Source: Pleionea sp. CnH1-48
Lineage (GTDB): Bacteria; Pseudomonadota; Gammaproteobacteria; Enterobacterales; Kangiellaceae
DNA: 64,000 nt
Reading direction: 5' to 3'
NCBI RefSeq assembly: GCF_024124665.1
Contig: NZ_JAMXSB010000004.1
Coordinates: forward strand, 124,001 to 188,000
Part shown: in pieces, positions 26,230 through 35,534 of the stretch
Position numbering within the stretch: the stretch's first letter is position 1
Layout: each line of letters begins with the position of its first letter
Translations under genes and position numbers: made by a program
Notes under the pieces: model-generated
What the model was told of the DNA's origin: nothing
Databases searched by the model: none
What the model saw: only the letters and a program-made list of their open reading frames with translations

Positions 26230-28134
26230 ATGTTTGGTTTTAACCCTAGAAAGCACCCGAGCCTGCCTCAACAAGATTCCGCCAAGCAGCGAGAGGAAAG
26301 AAAACAGCGCTTAGAAGAAACTCGTAATGAATATATCTGGGACGATGCCGTACCTAATGTAGCCGGTGTTCCCATGTCAAAGTTGTTGCCAGATGATGAC
26401 AAGCCTACTATAGCCTGGTATCTAAAAGTCATTGATGTTGCTTTACAAATTGTCGAAAACGCCATTGCTAATTTCGTCGATGACGACAGTGATGATTACC
26501 ACGAATGGCAATCTATTCGTAGCCGACTCTCTACTATAAAAGCTGAGCAGCAAGAGCGAGAGAACGCCGATGATGATTCTTGGTTAGAAGACAGTTTAAA
26601 AACCGCCAGAGCAGCTTTGTCTATTAGTGTGGGTTCTGCGGATGAAGAGTTAACACGACTGCGTCACTTGGTAGAAAAGTATATTCCTAAGTGGGAGCCT
26701 GAAGTTACTCATGAGTTGGAAAGTTATCAAGGATTGTTTGAAACCATTGAGCTGGATCCCGTTGCTCGTGAATTTCAAAACGATGAGGTGTTTGCCTATT
26801 ATCGCGTTGGTGGTCCCAACCCAATGCTGATCGAGTGCATTCAACAAATTCCTGCGAACTTTCACGTTACGGAAGAGGGTTTTCAAAGCGTTTTACCAGA
26901 TGATTCTTTGGTCGATGCGCTCAACGAAAATCGGTTATTTGTATCCGACTACAAAGAATTGCAAAACATTGTTGATCATCCAGGAGATTACAAAGGATTG
27001 AAAAAACAACTGTTTGCACCTATCGCCTTATTTGTTCGACCAAAGCAAAAAGGCTCGTTGATTCCCGTGGCTATTCAACGCACTCAAAAGTCCGAAGAGT
27101 ATGAAACTTTGTATGCGGTTACCGACCCTGATCATGTTAACTACTGGCCTTGGCAGACAGCAAAAAGTATTGTACAGATGGCCGATGGAAACTATCACGA
27201 ACTATTTGTCCATTTGGCTCGCACTCACTTGATGATTGAAGCGTTTGTGGTAGCAACACGTCGCCAGCTCGCAGATACTCACCCTATTAATATATTGTTG
27301 CTACCTCACTTTGAGGGAACTTTATCCATTAATAAATCGGCAGCATCTAGCTTGATTGCTGAAGGAGGGCAAATCGATCATCTTTTCGCAGGTAAGATAG
27401 AGGTAACGCAGAAGTCAGCTGGTGCCGATCGGTTAGCTTATGACTTTTATGCCAACATGTTACCAGAGAATCTAAAACGTCGAGGGTTGAGCGATCCTGA
27501 AGTTCTGCCAGACTATCCCTATCGTGATGATGGTTTGTCTGTGTGGCGGGCTATTCATCAATGGGTGACTGATTATTGTGGAGTTTACTACACAAATGAA
27601 GGTGAGCTGGTTGAGGATTATGAATTAGCGGCCTGGTGCGATGCCTTAATTAATGAAGGGAAAGTCGTTGGGTTCAAGCCTATTAAGTCCATCGAGCAGT
27701 TGGTGGATGTTTTGACCATGGTTATTTTTACTGCAAGTGCCCAACATGCTGCCGTTAACTTTCCTCAAGGTTCTCTGATGACTTACGCACCTGCTATTAC
27801 TGGCGCTTTATGGGGACCAACGAATCCTGCGGGTAACAATGAACAGGAGTGGCTTGCAACTCTGGTTCCGATGAAATTGGCATCAGAGCAACTTAACTTT
27901 CTACATTTACTTGGTGGCGTTTATTACCGACCTTTGGGCGATTATTGCACCAATGACTTTCCTTACCGAGAGTGGTTTAAGGATCCCAATATTACGGGTG
28001 AAGGTAAGGCGTTGGCTAAGTTTCAACAGCAATTGAAAGTCGTAGAGCAAGAAATTAATCAAAGAAACAATAACCGCAGTTTAATTTACTCTTACTTACT
28101 ACCGAGTCGGATCCCTCAGAGTATCAATATCTAG
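26230..28134 (+). CDS. Lipoxygenase
   Basis: 634 residues. The non-haem iron ligands of lipoxygenases are all visible: His328 and His333 in HLARTHLMIE, His506 and Asn510 in AQHAAVNFPQ, and the C-terminal Ile634, after the typical LPSRIPQSINI ending. WVTDYCGVYYTNEGELVEDYELAAWC, just before, matches the family core. There is no PLAT lipid-targeting domain; the N-terminal 200 residues are helical, charged and of a type seen in bacterial enzymes. No signal peptide, unlike Pseudomonas LoxA, so it would be cytoplasmic. It oxygenates polyunsaturated fatty acids to hydroperoxides; regiospecificity unknown. Good ribosome site. Confidence 0.93.
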   Translation: MFGFNPRKHPSLPQQDSAKQREERKQRLEETRNEYIWDDAVPNVAGVPMSKLLPDDDKPTIAWYLKVIDVALQIVENAIANFVDDDSDDYHEWQSIRSRLSTIKAEQQERENADDDSWLEDSLKTARAALSISVGSADEELTRLRHLVEKYIPKWEPEVTHELESYQGLFETIELDPVAREFQNDEVFAYYRVGGPNPMLIECIQQIPANFHVTEEGFQSVLPDDSLVDALNENRLFVSDYKELQNIVDHPGDYKGLKKQLFAPIALFVRPKQKGSLIPVAIQRTQKSEEYETLYAVTDPDHVNYWPWQTAKSIVQMADGNYHELFVHLARTHLMIEAFVVATRRQLADTHPINILLLPHFEGTLSINKSAASSLIAEGGQIDHLFAGKIEVTQKSAGADRLAYDFYANMLPENLKRRGLSDPEVLPDYPYRDDGLSVWRAIHQWVTDYCGVYYTNEGELVEDYELAAWCDALINEGKVVGFKPIKSIEQLVDVLTMVIFTASAQHAAVNFPQGSLMTYAPAITGALWGPTNPAGNNEQEWLATLVPMKLASEQLNFLHLLGGVYYRPLGDYCTNDFPYREWFKDPNITGEGKALAKFQQQLKVVEQEINQRNNNRSLIYSYLLPSRIPQSINI

Positions 28135-28289
28135 GTTCGGATGTGAAACCACCACGGCTGCCAAGGAAGGTTGCCGTCACACTTACAAAGACTTACAAAG
28201 CCAAATCCTTAAGTATGCTCTAATATATAGGATTAGGATTCAGCATAAATTGTTGTTAAATATTGATACAGGTGATTGAGTTTTTTGTT

Positions 28290-28985
28290 ATGTCTGATGT
28301 GCAGCCCTTAATTTACATTGTCGAAGATGACCCCGATATCGCTCGCCTTACCTCGATGCTGTTGGAGTCAGAAGGCTTTCGCTGCCAAACATTTGAGTCT
28401 GCTCACCTGGTGATTGATACTATTAAGTCTGCACCGCCTCAGGTGGTGATTCTGGATGTGATGTTGCCCGATCAAAACGGCGTCGATTTGTGTGCTGAGT
28501 TAAGACGTTTTTATCAAGGGGCGGTTCTTATGGTGACAGGATGTGATGACGACATCACTCAATTGGCTTCCTTTAACAAAGGAGCGGATGACTATGTTAT
28601 CAAGCCCATTAAGCCCCATTTACTGCTAGCTCGTATACGTGCATTACTCAACCGCACCGCGAACCAATCTTTAACGTCGGATGATCGCTTGCATTTTGCT
28701 GATCTCACCATTGATTGCCAAAAAAGAGCGGTTTTTGTGGCAGAACAAGAACTGGATATTTCATGCTCAGAGTATGACATTCTTATTTTGTTAGCGAACC
28801 ACGCTGGCGAAATTGTTAGTCGCGAACACTGTTGCGAGGAGCTCAGAGGCCTTGCTTATGACGGTCTGGATCGGTCAATTGATATGCGAGTATCCAGTTT
28901 AAGGAAAAAACTATCGGCATTTTCCAACCATCAGAAACGAATTATTACCGTTCGTGGCCGCGGATATATGTGGGTGAACGAGTAG
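28290..28985 (+). CDS. OmpR-family response regulator
   Basis: 231 residues from ATG 28290. The receiver domain has the acidic pair ED, the phospho-acceptor Asp in VILDVMLPDQNG and the Lys in DDYVIKP. A winged-helix DNA-binding domain follows, ending in RGRGYMW. Its kinase starts 5 bases after the stop. It lies 155 bases after the lipoxygenase gene, separated by a tandem ACTTACAAAG repeat (28183-28202 region), so it may or may not regulate it. Confidence 0.93.
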   Translation: MSDVQPLIYIVEDDPDIARLTSMLLESEGFRCQTFESAHLVIDTIKSAPPQVVILDVMLPDQNGVDLCAELRRFYQGAVLMVTGCDDDITQLASFNKGADDYVIKPIKPHLLLARIRALLNRTANQSLTSDDRLHFADLTIDCQKRAVFVAEQELDISCSEYDILILLANHAGEIVSREHCCEELRGLAYDGLDRSIDMRVSSLRKKLSAFSNHQKRIITVRGRGYMWVNE

Positions 28986-28990
28986 TTTGT

Positions 28991-30370
28991 ATGCGCCGAA
29001 TAAAAAGCCTTTTCTGGCAGTTGTATCTAAGTATTCTGCTCTCCATAGCTCTTGCCATTGGTCTTTTTGTTGGCCTACTCATGGTTTGGGATTCGCAAAC
29101 CAGCTATCAGGATTTTCATCGCGATACTCAAGCCGTTGCAACACCAATTTTAAGCGAGTGGCATCGCAAGGGTAAGGTAGATTCTGAATTGTTGGAACAG
29201 GTGGGAGAAGAGTCTTTTTTTCATTTGGCCATTGTTGCTCAAAAACAATTAGATTCACTCTTAGAGAGCGCTGAATATATTGAAACCGTTAGAAGCACAC
29301 GATTGTATCAAAAAGAAGCAAGTGAACAGATGATATCAGTTCGCAAACTGTCTGGAGCAGAACGTTGGCTGGTGATCTCTGACATAGAACATGATCCTTA
29401 TGCAGAAGGTATGAGCCGTCAAATGCAAGAGGAGCTTATACAGGAAGCCGAAGACGATGATCGCCAACAGTTGGCTTTGCTACTCATGACGATCATGTTT
29501 TTTACTGTGTTGAGTGTAGTACTCTTATGGCAAATAAAACGCCTTAAGCAAACAACCGATGCGCTGATTGCCACCAGCCAACGATGGGCAGAGGGGGATT
29601 TTTCGGCCAAAGCCAACGAAAATATTCCATCGCCTTTAGACAGTCTGGCAAAAAGTTACAATAACATGGCAACCGCACTAGATATTGCCATGGCTGAACA
29701 GAAAGTCATGACTCATGCTATGTCTCATGAATTGCGTACGCCGTTAAATAAAGTTCAGTTGGCAGTGAGCTTGTTGGAGCGTAAGTATCCGGAGTTAAAA
29801 AATGAAGAACTGCGTATAGACTTGGAGCGGTACGTTGAGGAGTTAGAGCAGTTAACCTCACAAATGCTTACCTATGCACGTTTTAATGCCTTGAGAAAAA
29901 ACAGTGTCAGTGATCTTGTGAGTTTTGCTCATCTGGTGAAGGAACGTGTACAAGCATTAGAGACTCTTTATCCCGACAAAAGTGTTGTGTTAAAGCTTCA
30001 AGATGTGATGGTCGTAGGAGAAGTCTTCCCACTACAAATCATGATTGATAACTTGCTGAGAAATGCCCTTAAATACAGTCATCAATTTGTTAAGATAGAG
30101 TTAACGATTGATGGTCAGTACGCCTTGTTGCAGATGGTCGATGATGGTCAGGGTGTTGCGCCAGAATATCAATCTTCTATTTTTTCTCCATTTTATCGAG
30201 TTGATGGAAGCCGTAACAAAAGCAGTGGTGGCTTTGGCTTAGGGTTAGCCATTGTCGATGCGATTGTTCGACAACATCAGGGTGATATTCAAGTCGAAAG
30301 CGAGGCTGGTAAGGGCTTTTGTATAGGCATTAGATTGCCATTGAGTAACAAAGATACAACCGCTTATTAA
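28991..30370 (+). CDS. Sensor histidine kinase, RstB-like
   Basis: 459 residues from ATG 28991. Two transmembrane helices (about 12-34 and 165-188) enclose a periplasmic sensor of about 130 residues. HAMP, then the dimerisation domain with the phospho-acceptor His in AMSHELRTPLNK, and the ATP-binding domain with N box DNLLRNALKYS, DDGQGV and GGFGLGLAI. It pairs with the regulator directly upstream. The signal is unknown. Confidence 0.92.
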   Translation: MRRIKSLFWQLYLSILLSIALAIGLFVGLLMVWDSQTSYQDFHRDTQAVATPILSEWHRKGKVDSELLEQVGEESFFHLAIVAQKQLDSLLESAEYIETVRSTRLYQKEASEQMISVRKLSGAERWLVISDIEHDPYAEGMSRQMQEELIQEAEDDDRQQLALLLMTIMFFTVLSVVLLWQIKRLKQTTDALIATSQRWAEGDFSAKANENIPSPLDSLAKSYNNMATALDIAMAEQKVMTHAMSHELRTPLNKVQLAVSLLERKYPELKNEELRIDLERYVEELEQLTSQMLTYARFNALRKNSVSDLVSFAHLVKERVQALETLYPDKSVVLKLQDVMVVGEVFPLQIMIDNLLRNALKYSHQFVKIELTIDGQYALLQMVDDGQGVAPEYQSSIFSPFYRVDGSRNKSSGGFGLGLAIVDAIVRQHQGDIQVESEAGKGFCIGIRLPLSNKDTTAY

Positions 30371-30504
30371 TTATCCTTGTATGGTGACTGAGAATATTTA
30401 ATGGTCATTATGCGGCCCAGAGCTTTGCTGGTTCTGAGCGTTAGAATTTGATTTCACGACTGTAACCAAAGAAAACGGTTCAATTGAGTTTGTTGTCTTT
30501 AGAA

Positions 30505-30523
30505 GGCAGCAAGCTCAGCTGCC
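30505..30523 (+). other. Small hairpin upstream of the ribosomal protection gene
   Basis: GGCAGC and GCTGCC pair around a 7-base loop, 55 bases before the ATG at 30578. Tet(M)-type genes elsewhere are controlled by leader attenuation, so this could be relevant, but I see no leader peptide or strong terminator. Confidence 0.3.
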
Positions 30524-30577
30524 GAAAGGTTGATTTGCTGGTATCATGGACGAATAACTTAGTAACACGCAGTATTC

Positions 30578-32551
30578 ATGACTCAGGCAATGATTAATCT
30601 TGGCATTCTGGCCCATGTCGATGCGGGTAAAACCACATTGACTGAACAAATTCTATTCGCTGCGGGCGCTATTCGCCAGGCCGGGAGCGTTGATAAAGGA
30701 ACTTCGGCAACGGATTCTCTTAGTGTTGAAAGAGAGCGAGGCATTTCTGTTCGAGTGGCTACCGAAACGCTTTATTGGAATGACCATCAGATTAATATCA
30801 TTGATACTCCCGGTCACGTGGACTTTAGTGCCGAGGTTGAACGATCTTTGATCATGTTAGATGCTGCCGTTCTGGTGATCAGTGCGGTAGAAGGCGTTCA
30901 ATCGCATACCATTACCTTGTTTCAGGCGTTGCGTAGCTTATCGATTCCCACACTTATTTTTATTAATAAACTGGACCGTGTGGGAGCTGATGTAGATAGG
31001 GTCATGGGTGAAATCCATCAAGAGTTGTCTTCTCACGCATTGTTATTGCAGGAAGTGTCTGATACTCAAACCTCGGCGGCCAGTATTCGGCAATATTGGC
31101 CGTTCCGATTGGATGCAGACGCGACGGACTGGTCCGAAGCAATTCAACAACAGATTATCGAGCACAACGAAAATTTGCTTGAAGCTTATTTAGATGACCA
31201 GACTCTCTCCGTCGATCAGATTTATCAAGGACTGGTTGCTTCGAGCAAAGATGGCGAGATTTTTCCTGTCTTAACCGGTGTTGCTAAACAGTCTATGGGT
31301 ATTGACGATTTGTTGCAGGCTATGGTGGATTTTCTTCCTGTTGCTAAGACCGATCTAGCTGCGCCTTTGTCGGCTGTGGTTTTTAAAGTTGAGCACGACA
31401 AGCAGATGGGCAAGATGGCTTATGTGCGAGTGTTTGACGGGGTGATTCGATCTCGAGATCTGTTGTTGAACTTAACCCAACAAAAGGAAGAAAAAGCCAA
31501 TCAGATAAAGCGAGTCAGTCGTGGAAAATATGTTGATGTCAGTGAGATAAACGCAGGGGATATTGGTGTAATCAGTGGCCTTGCTAGTGTTCGAGTGGGG
31601 GACGTGTTGGGATCAGACTCGGCAGTACCCAAAGCGCATTCTTTAGCGGCTCCTCTATTAACGTTGCAAGTGAAGCCACAAGATATCGCCGACTTTCCTG
31701 CGTTGGTTGCTGCGTTTGCAGAGCTCACTGACGAAGATCCATTGCTAGACTACGAGTGGCTGGCTGAGCAGCGAGAGTTGCATATTAAGATCAATGGAAA
31801 AATCCAGATAGAAATTCTTGAAGCGATTTTATTAGAACGGTTTGGTTTGCAGGCACAATTTGAAGCGCCGTCGATTATTTATAAAGAAACGCCACTCGCT
31901 AGTGGTGAAGGCTATGAATGTTACTGGATGCCAAAGCCCTGTTGGGCGATTGTTACTTTTTTGATTGAGCCAGCAGAAAGAGGCAGCGGTATTCACTATT
32001 CATCAAAAGTATCGGTCAATGATGTGGCACAAAAGTATCAGAATGAAATTGCTGCCATTATTCCTGATGCGGTAAAGCAGGGGATTAAAGGCTGGCCTGT
32101 GACCGATTGTCGAATCACCTTGATTAAAGGCGAAGATCATAATGTGCATTCGCGACCAGGAGATTTTCAAATCGCTACCCCTATGGCGTTGTTAAAAGGT
32201 TTACAAGAAACCGAAACACTGTTACTTGAACCCATCCTATCTTTTACCATTTATTCTCCGTTAGAGTTTTTGGGGGATATCACCAGCGATATTGTTAAGA
32301 TGAGAGGGCGCTTTGATGGTCCTGAAGTTAAAGACAATAAAGTGATTATTCATGGTCATGTACCCGCAGCAACGTCGTTAGATTATGCTGTAGACTTGGC
32401 TTCGCTAACGGGTGGAAAAGCCAAGATGACGACCCAGCTGGATGGTTATGAGCCTTGTACATTAGAGCAAGGTAAAGTGACGGAATACCGAGGCATTAGT
32501 CCGTTAGATAGAGATAAATGGATTCTAGCTGCTAGGGGTGCTCTGAAGTAG
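30578..32551 (+). CDS. Tet(M)-like ribosomal protection GTPase
   Basis: 657 residues, close to the 639 of Tet(M). The GTPase domain is complete: AHVDAGKT (P-loop), a switch I ERGIS region, DTPGHVDF and NKLDRVG. The domain order of EF-G follows. The C-terminal half keeps the Tet(M)-specific pattern: the domain IV tip reads EDHNVHSRPGDFQIATP, aligning with the drug-displacing loop of Tet(M), and then LLEPILSFTIYSP. Family members dislodge tetracycline from the ribosome; whether this chromosomal copy gives resistance or only rescues stalled ribosomes cannot be told. Ends overlapping the next gene by 20 bases, convergent. Confidence 0.88.
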   Translation: MTQAMINLGILAHVDAGKTTLTEQILFAAGAIRQAGSVDKGTSATDSLSVERERGISVRVATETLYWNDHQINIIDTPGHVDFSAEVERSLIMLDAAVLVISAVEGVQSHTITLFQALRSLSIPTLIFINKLDRVGADVDRVMGEIHQELSSHALLLQEVSDTQTSAASIRQYWPFRLDADATDWSEAIQQQIIEHNENLLEAYLDDQTLSVDQIYQGLVASSKDGEIFPVLTGVAKQSMGIDDLLQAMVDFLPVAKTDLAAPLSAVVFKVEHDKQMGKMAYVRVFDGVIRSRDLLLNLTQQKEEKANQIKRVSRGKYVDVSEINAGDIGVISGLASVRVGDVLGSDSAVPKAHSLAAPLLTLQVKPQDIADFPALVAAFAELTDEDPLLDYEWLAEQRELHIKINGKIQIEILEAILLERFGLQAQFEAPSIIYKETPLASGEGYECYWMPKPCWAIVTFLIEPAERGSGIHYSSKVSVNDVAQKYQNEIAAIIPDAVKQGIKGWPVTDCRITLIKGEDHNVHSRPGDFQIATPMALLKGLQETETLLLEPILSFTIYSPLEFLGDITSDIVKMRGRFDGPEVKDNKVIIHGHVPAATSLDYAVDLASLTGGKAKMTTQLDGYEPCTLEQGKVTEYRGISPLDRDKWILAARGALK

Positions 32552-33062
32552 AGTCGTCTTTGCGCTTTGCTTTATTTCTTTTCTTTCTCATTTGTTCTTT
32601 CTGATGAAGATGGGCCTGATACTCTTTTCTTATTTCTAGTGCTGGCGCATTTAACAATGCAGAAAGCTTATATTCTTTGGTGTTTATACAAAGAGATATT
32701 AGCTTACCTTCTTTGTCGCCAGCATTGTAGTCAGCATTAATTTCGACTTTATCTTCCAGTGATGGATTCAGTGTCAGGTATGCTGTATAAAAATCACCGA
32801 GATATTTTATTGTTTTACGATAGCTCACGTTGATCACAAAAACATCATTCGCTTTTACAGTAATTGAACTTAGAAAGAAATCTTCTTTCTTCACATCTTT
32901 CATTGGGAAGTTTATTTCGTAAACATTCATACCCTTATTAGAGATATCCTTAATAATAGTAGCGAAGGGAGTGAAAGACTCTGAAGTCGGTTGGCCGCAA
33001 GATAAAGTACTAGTACTGGCAATACAAGAAATTAAAGAAAGAAGTATTAAGTTGGTCTTCAT
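32532..33062 (-). CDS. Secreted hypothetical protein, 176 aa
   Basis: An N-terminal signal peptide (hydrophobic NLILLSLISCIAS) ends near TLSCGQ; the Cys there does not fit a full lipobox, so it is probably a soluble periplasmic protein. The mature part is predicted beta-rich and ends in a very basic tail rich in Lys and Arg (QMRKKRNKAKRKDD). Family not recognised. Its end overlaps the convergent Tet(M)-like gene. Confidence 0.7.
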   Translation of the reverse strand: MKTNLILLSLISCIASTSTLSCGQPTSESFTPFATIIKDISNKGMNVYEINFPMKDVKKEDFFLSSITVKANDVFVINVSYRKTIKYLGDFYTAYLTLNPSLEDKVEINADYNAGDKEGKLISLCINTKEYKLSALLNAPALEIRKEYQAHLHQKEQMRKKRNKAKRKDDSTSEHP

Positions 33063-33186
33063 AGAGCACTGCGACGGCTTATGTGTGTTAATAAGTTATT
33101 AGTTTAGCCTAGTTAAATTGATATTTCTCAATGGTATTTTCGAAGTGTTAAGGAGCAAGCATAAGCAGTATTCCCTTCAACTTAGA

Positions 33187-33211
33187 AGCCTCTTTCGGAA
33201 CAAAAGAGGCT
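33187..33211 (-). terminator. Terminator of the MFS gene
   Basis: AGCCTCTTT and AAAGAGGCT form a 9-bp stem with a 7-base loop just after the MFS stop codon; the downstream T-run on the minus strand is weak (TTCT). Confidence 0.7.
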
Positions 33212-33222
33212 ATTAAGCTCTG

Positions 33223-34422
33223 CTAATTCGCTGCTCCTTGCGGCACCGTGTTATCCGTTGATTCTAGCTGCTGATGTTTTCCCAATTCAATATCAATACG
33301 CTGCGACAAAACCAGAGAGAAAGCGGCCATGATAGCTCCCGCCAGGAACACTGCGGTAGGACTGGTAAGCCACAAGATCCCGAATGAAGCTGGAATCACT
33401 ACGGCAGCAATATGATTGATGGTAAAACTCACACCAGAGGAGGAAGCAATGTCTTCCGGTTGTGCTATTTTTTGGAAAAACGTTTTAATAGCAATGGCCA
33501 TGGCAAAGAAGATATGGTCAACAACATACAAGCCTGCTGCCACATAAGGATCTTGTACAAAAGCGTAACCTGTAAAAACCAGTATTAGTCCTATGTATTC
33601 AAACGTTAGTGCTTTGCGCTCGCCAATATGCCCAATCCAGCGGCCAATTTTGGGAGCCAGAAAAAAGTTAACAACATGGTTAACAATAAACAGTAAGGCA
33701 ATATCCGCTGCGTCATAACCGAACTTTTCTACCATCATAAAACCTGCAAACACCATAAAGATTTGGCGTCTTGCACCACTAAGAAACGTTAAGGCGTAAA
33801 ACAGCCAGTACTTTTTTCTTACGACGAGTTTTTTGTGCTGCTCGACGGTGTTTTCAAATTTTGGAAATGCTATCCATAAATAAAAGAAAAGCAATAAGCC
33901 CGCACCACCAAAAATGGCATAAACAACCGAGAATTCTAAAGCAAACAAGGTAAAGAAGGTCCACACCATGCCGTAAGCAATCAGAGAGGTAAGGGATTTA
34001 ATGGAGATGATCTGGCCTAACACTTTGGGGGCTTCTTCTTTATTAAGCCATTGCAAAGATAAGGAGTTATTGATGGTTTCGAAATAGTGAAAGCCTATCG
34101 ACATCAATACGGTGGTGGCGTACAAACCTATTTCAAAAGGAAAGAGTCCAGTTAGCGCAACGCCGATGCTTAGTAAGCAGAGAGATATTAAAGCCAGAGT
34201 TTGCTCAGAGATAACCAGCAGCAGAAAAACAGCGGTAAAGGCCAGAAAACCAGGCACCTCACGTAGACTTTGCAACATGCCTATTTCGGCGCCAGTAAAA
34301 GCTGCCTGCTCAACAACGAAGTTATTGAGTAAGGCGGCCCAGCCTGCAAAAGTGAGTGCCATTAGTACTGATGAGATAACAAGAAAGGCTTTTTTGTCTC
34401 GAGATAATAGTGATTTCAACAT
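33223..34422 (-). CDS. Major facilitator superfamily transporter
   Basis: 399 residues from ATG 34422 with about 12 transmembrane helices, short loops and a central cytoplasmic loop carrying FENTVEQHKKLVVRKKYW. This is the normal MFS layout. A drug or metabolite exporter is likely, but the family alone does not give the substrate. No clear ribosome site. It is divergent from an AraC regulator with repeated sites between them, so it is probably the regulator's target. Confidence 0.9.
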   Translation of the reverse strand: MLKSLLSRDKKAFLVISSVLMALTFAGWAALLNNFVVEQAAFTGAEIGMLQSLREVPGFLAFTAVFLLLVISEQTLALISLCLLSIGVALTGLFPFEIGLYATTVLMSIGFHYFETINNSLSLQWLNKEEAPKVLGQIISIKSLTSLIAYGMVWTFFTLFALEFSVVYAIFGGAGLLLFFYLWIAFPKFENTVEQHKKLVVRKKYWLFYALTFLSGARRQIFMVFAGFMMVEKFGYDAADIALLFIVNHVVNFFLAPKIGRWIGHIGERKALTFEYIGLILVFTGYAFVQDPYVAAGLYVVDHIFFAMAIAIKTFFQKIAQPEDIASSSGVSFTINHIAAVVIPASFGILWLTSPTAVFLAGAIMAAFSLVLSQRIDIELGKHQQLESTDNTVPQGAAN

Positions 34423-34468
34423 AATCAAAGAGATTGCTATTGGGTTGTAAAGTCATTATATCTTGTGT

Positions 34469-34524
34469 TAGATATGTCTTCTTTCGCAAATCTGACAGAA
34501 TATTTATCAAATCGGACATATTTA
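34469..34524. promoter_or_regulatory. Repeated operator sites for the AraC regulator
   Basis: Two direct repeats lie next to each other: CAAATCTGACAGAATATTTA at 34487-34506 and CAAATCGGACATATTTA at 34508-34524; they match apart from one substitution and a 3-base difference. TAGATATGTC at 34469-34478 is an inverted near-copy of the core. Spaced direct half-sites are typical for AraC-type activators, and these sit in the divergent promoter of the MFS and AraC genes. Confidence 0.65.
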
Positions 34525-34567
34525 AAGTCATCTCTGTCGTGCTATAAAAGGTAAAGGAAGCAGTACA

Positions 34568-35425
34568 TTGACTCATTCATCCCCTCACACTGATGTCCCT
34601 GTATGGACAAAAGGCCGCTGGAAGAACGGCAAATTGCTGCGGCCAGTGATTGCCCGAGTGTTGGATATGCCAGAGAATTTCGATGGGGCGCTTCACCAAC
34701 ATCCCTGGGGCCAGTTAGCTTATGCGTCTCGGGGCATTATGAAGGTGAATACACCTGGTGCTGATTTTATTATTCCTCCCGAACGAGCTGTTTGGTTGCC
34801 AACCTATACGCCTCATTGTGTTTCTACCCGCTATGGCGTGAGTTTTCGCAGTCTTTATATCGATAACCCTTTAGCGCTCAAGCTTCCTGACCGAACCACA
34901 TCGCTCAATGTGAGCCCTTTGCTACGGGAGTTGATATTGGAAGTCACTCATTGGGGCGATGATTATTTGATCAACGAGGCCAATGAGCGATTGTTGCAGG
35001 TACTCGTCGATCAGATAGAAAGTGCTGACAGGGCACCGTTATTCTTGAAAGCTCCTGGTGACAAGCGTCTATTGACGATCACTCATCGCCTTAATCAGAC
35101 ACCTGCCGACAACACATCTTTAGAAGAATGGAGCCAGCGGATAGGGGCAACATCACGAACACTCAATCGTTTGTTTAAAAAAGAAACCGGAATGGGTTTT
35201 GTAGAATGGCGCCAACGATTAAGAATTTTGTATTCTATGGAACGCATCGAGCGTGGAGAAAAACTCACCAGCATTGCATTGGATCTGGGTTACGAATCCA
35301 GCTCTGCGTTTATTACTGTATTCCGTAAACACCTGAATGCTTCTCCTGGTCAATATTTAAAAGCTGCCAAGGACTCGAAAGGAACTTTGTATACGCCGTC
35401 TGATACCACCGAGTTAGCTGAATAG
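34568..35425 (+). CDS. AraC-family regulator with cupin sensor
   Basis: 285 residues, starting at TTG 34568; AAGGAAG lies about 8 bases before it and there is no ATG nearby. The N-terminal cupin (LHQHPWGQLAY, PERAVWLPTYTPHC) is followed by a double helix-turn-helix DNA-binding domain (LEEWSQRIGATSRTLNRLFK and TSIALDLGYESSSAFITVFRK). The pattern is that of small-molecule-responsive AraC regulators of exporters. It probably controls itself and the divergent MFS gene. Confidence 0.92.
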   Translation: MTHSSPHTDVPVWTKGRWKNGKLLRPVIARVLDMPENFDGALHQHPWGQLAYASRGIMKVNTPGADFIIPPERAVWLPTYTPHCVSTRYGVSFRSLYIDNPLALKLPDRTTSLNVSPLLRELILEVTHWGDDYLINEANERLLQVLVDQIESADRAPLFLKAPGDKRLLTITHRLNQTPADNTSLEEWSQRIGATSRTLNRLFKKETGMGFVEWRQRLRILYSMERIERGEKLTSIALDLGYESSSAFITVFRKHLNASPGQYLKAAKDSKGTLYTPSDTTELAE

Positions 35426-35534
35426 TGCTATCTCTTTTTGTGATTGCTGGCGACTTTTTTCTCTGATTAGCTACTACATTTTGGTAATAAACTATACTAC
35501 TAGTTAAATTATCTCACTTAACTAAATTGCATAA

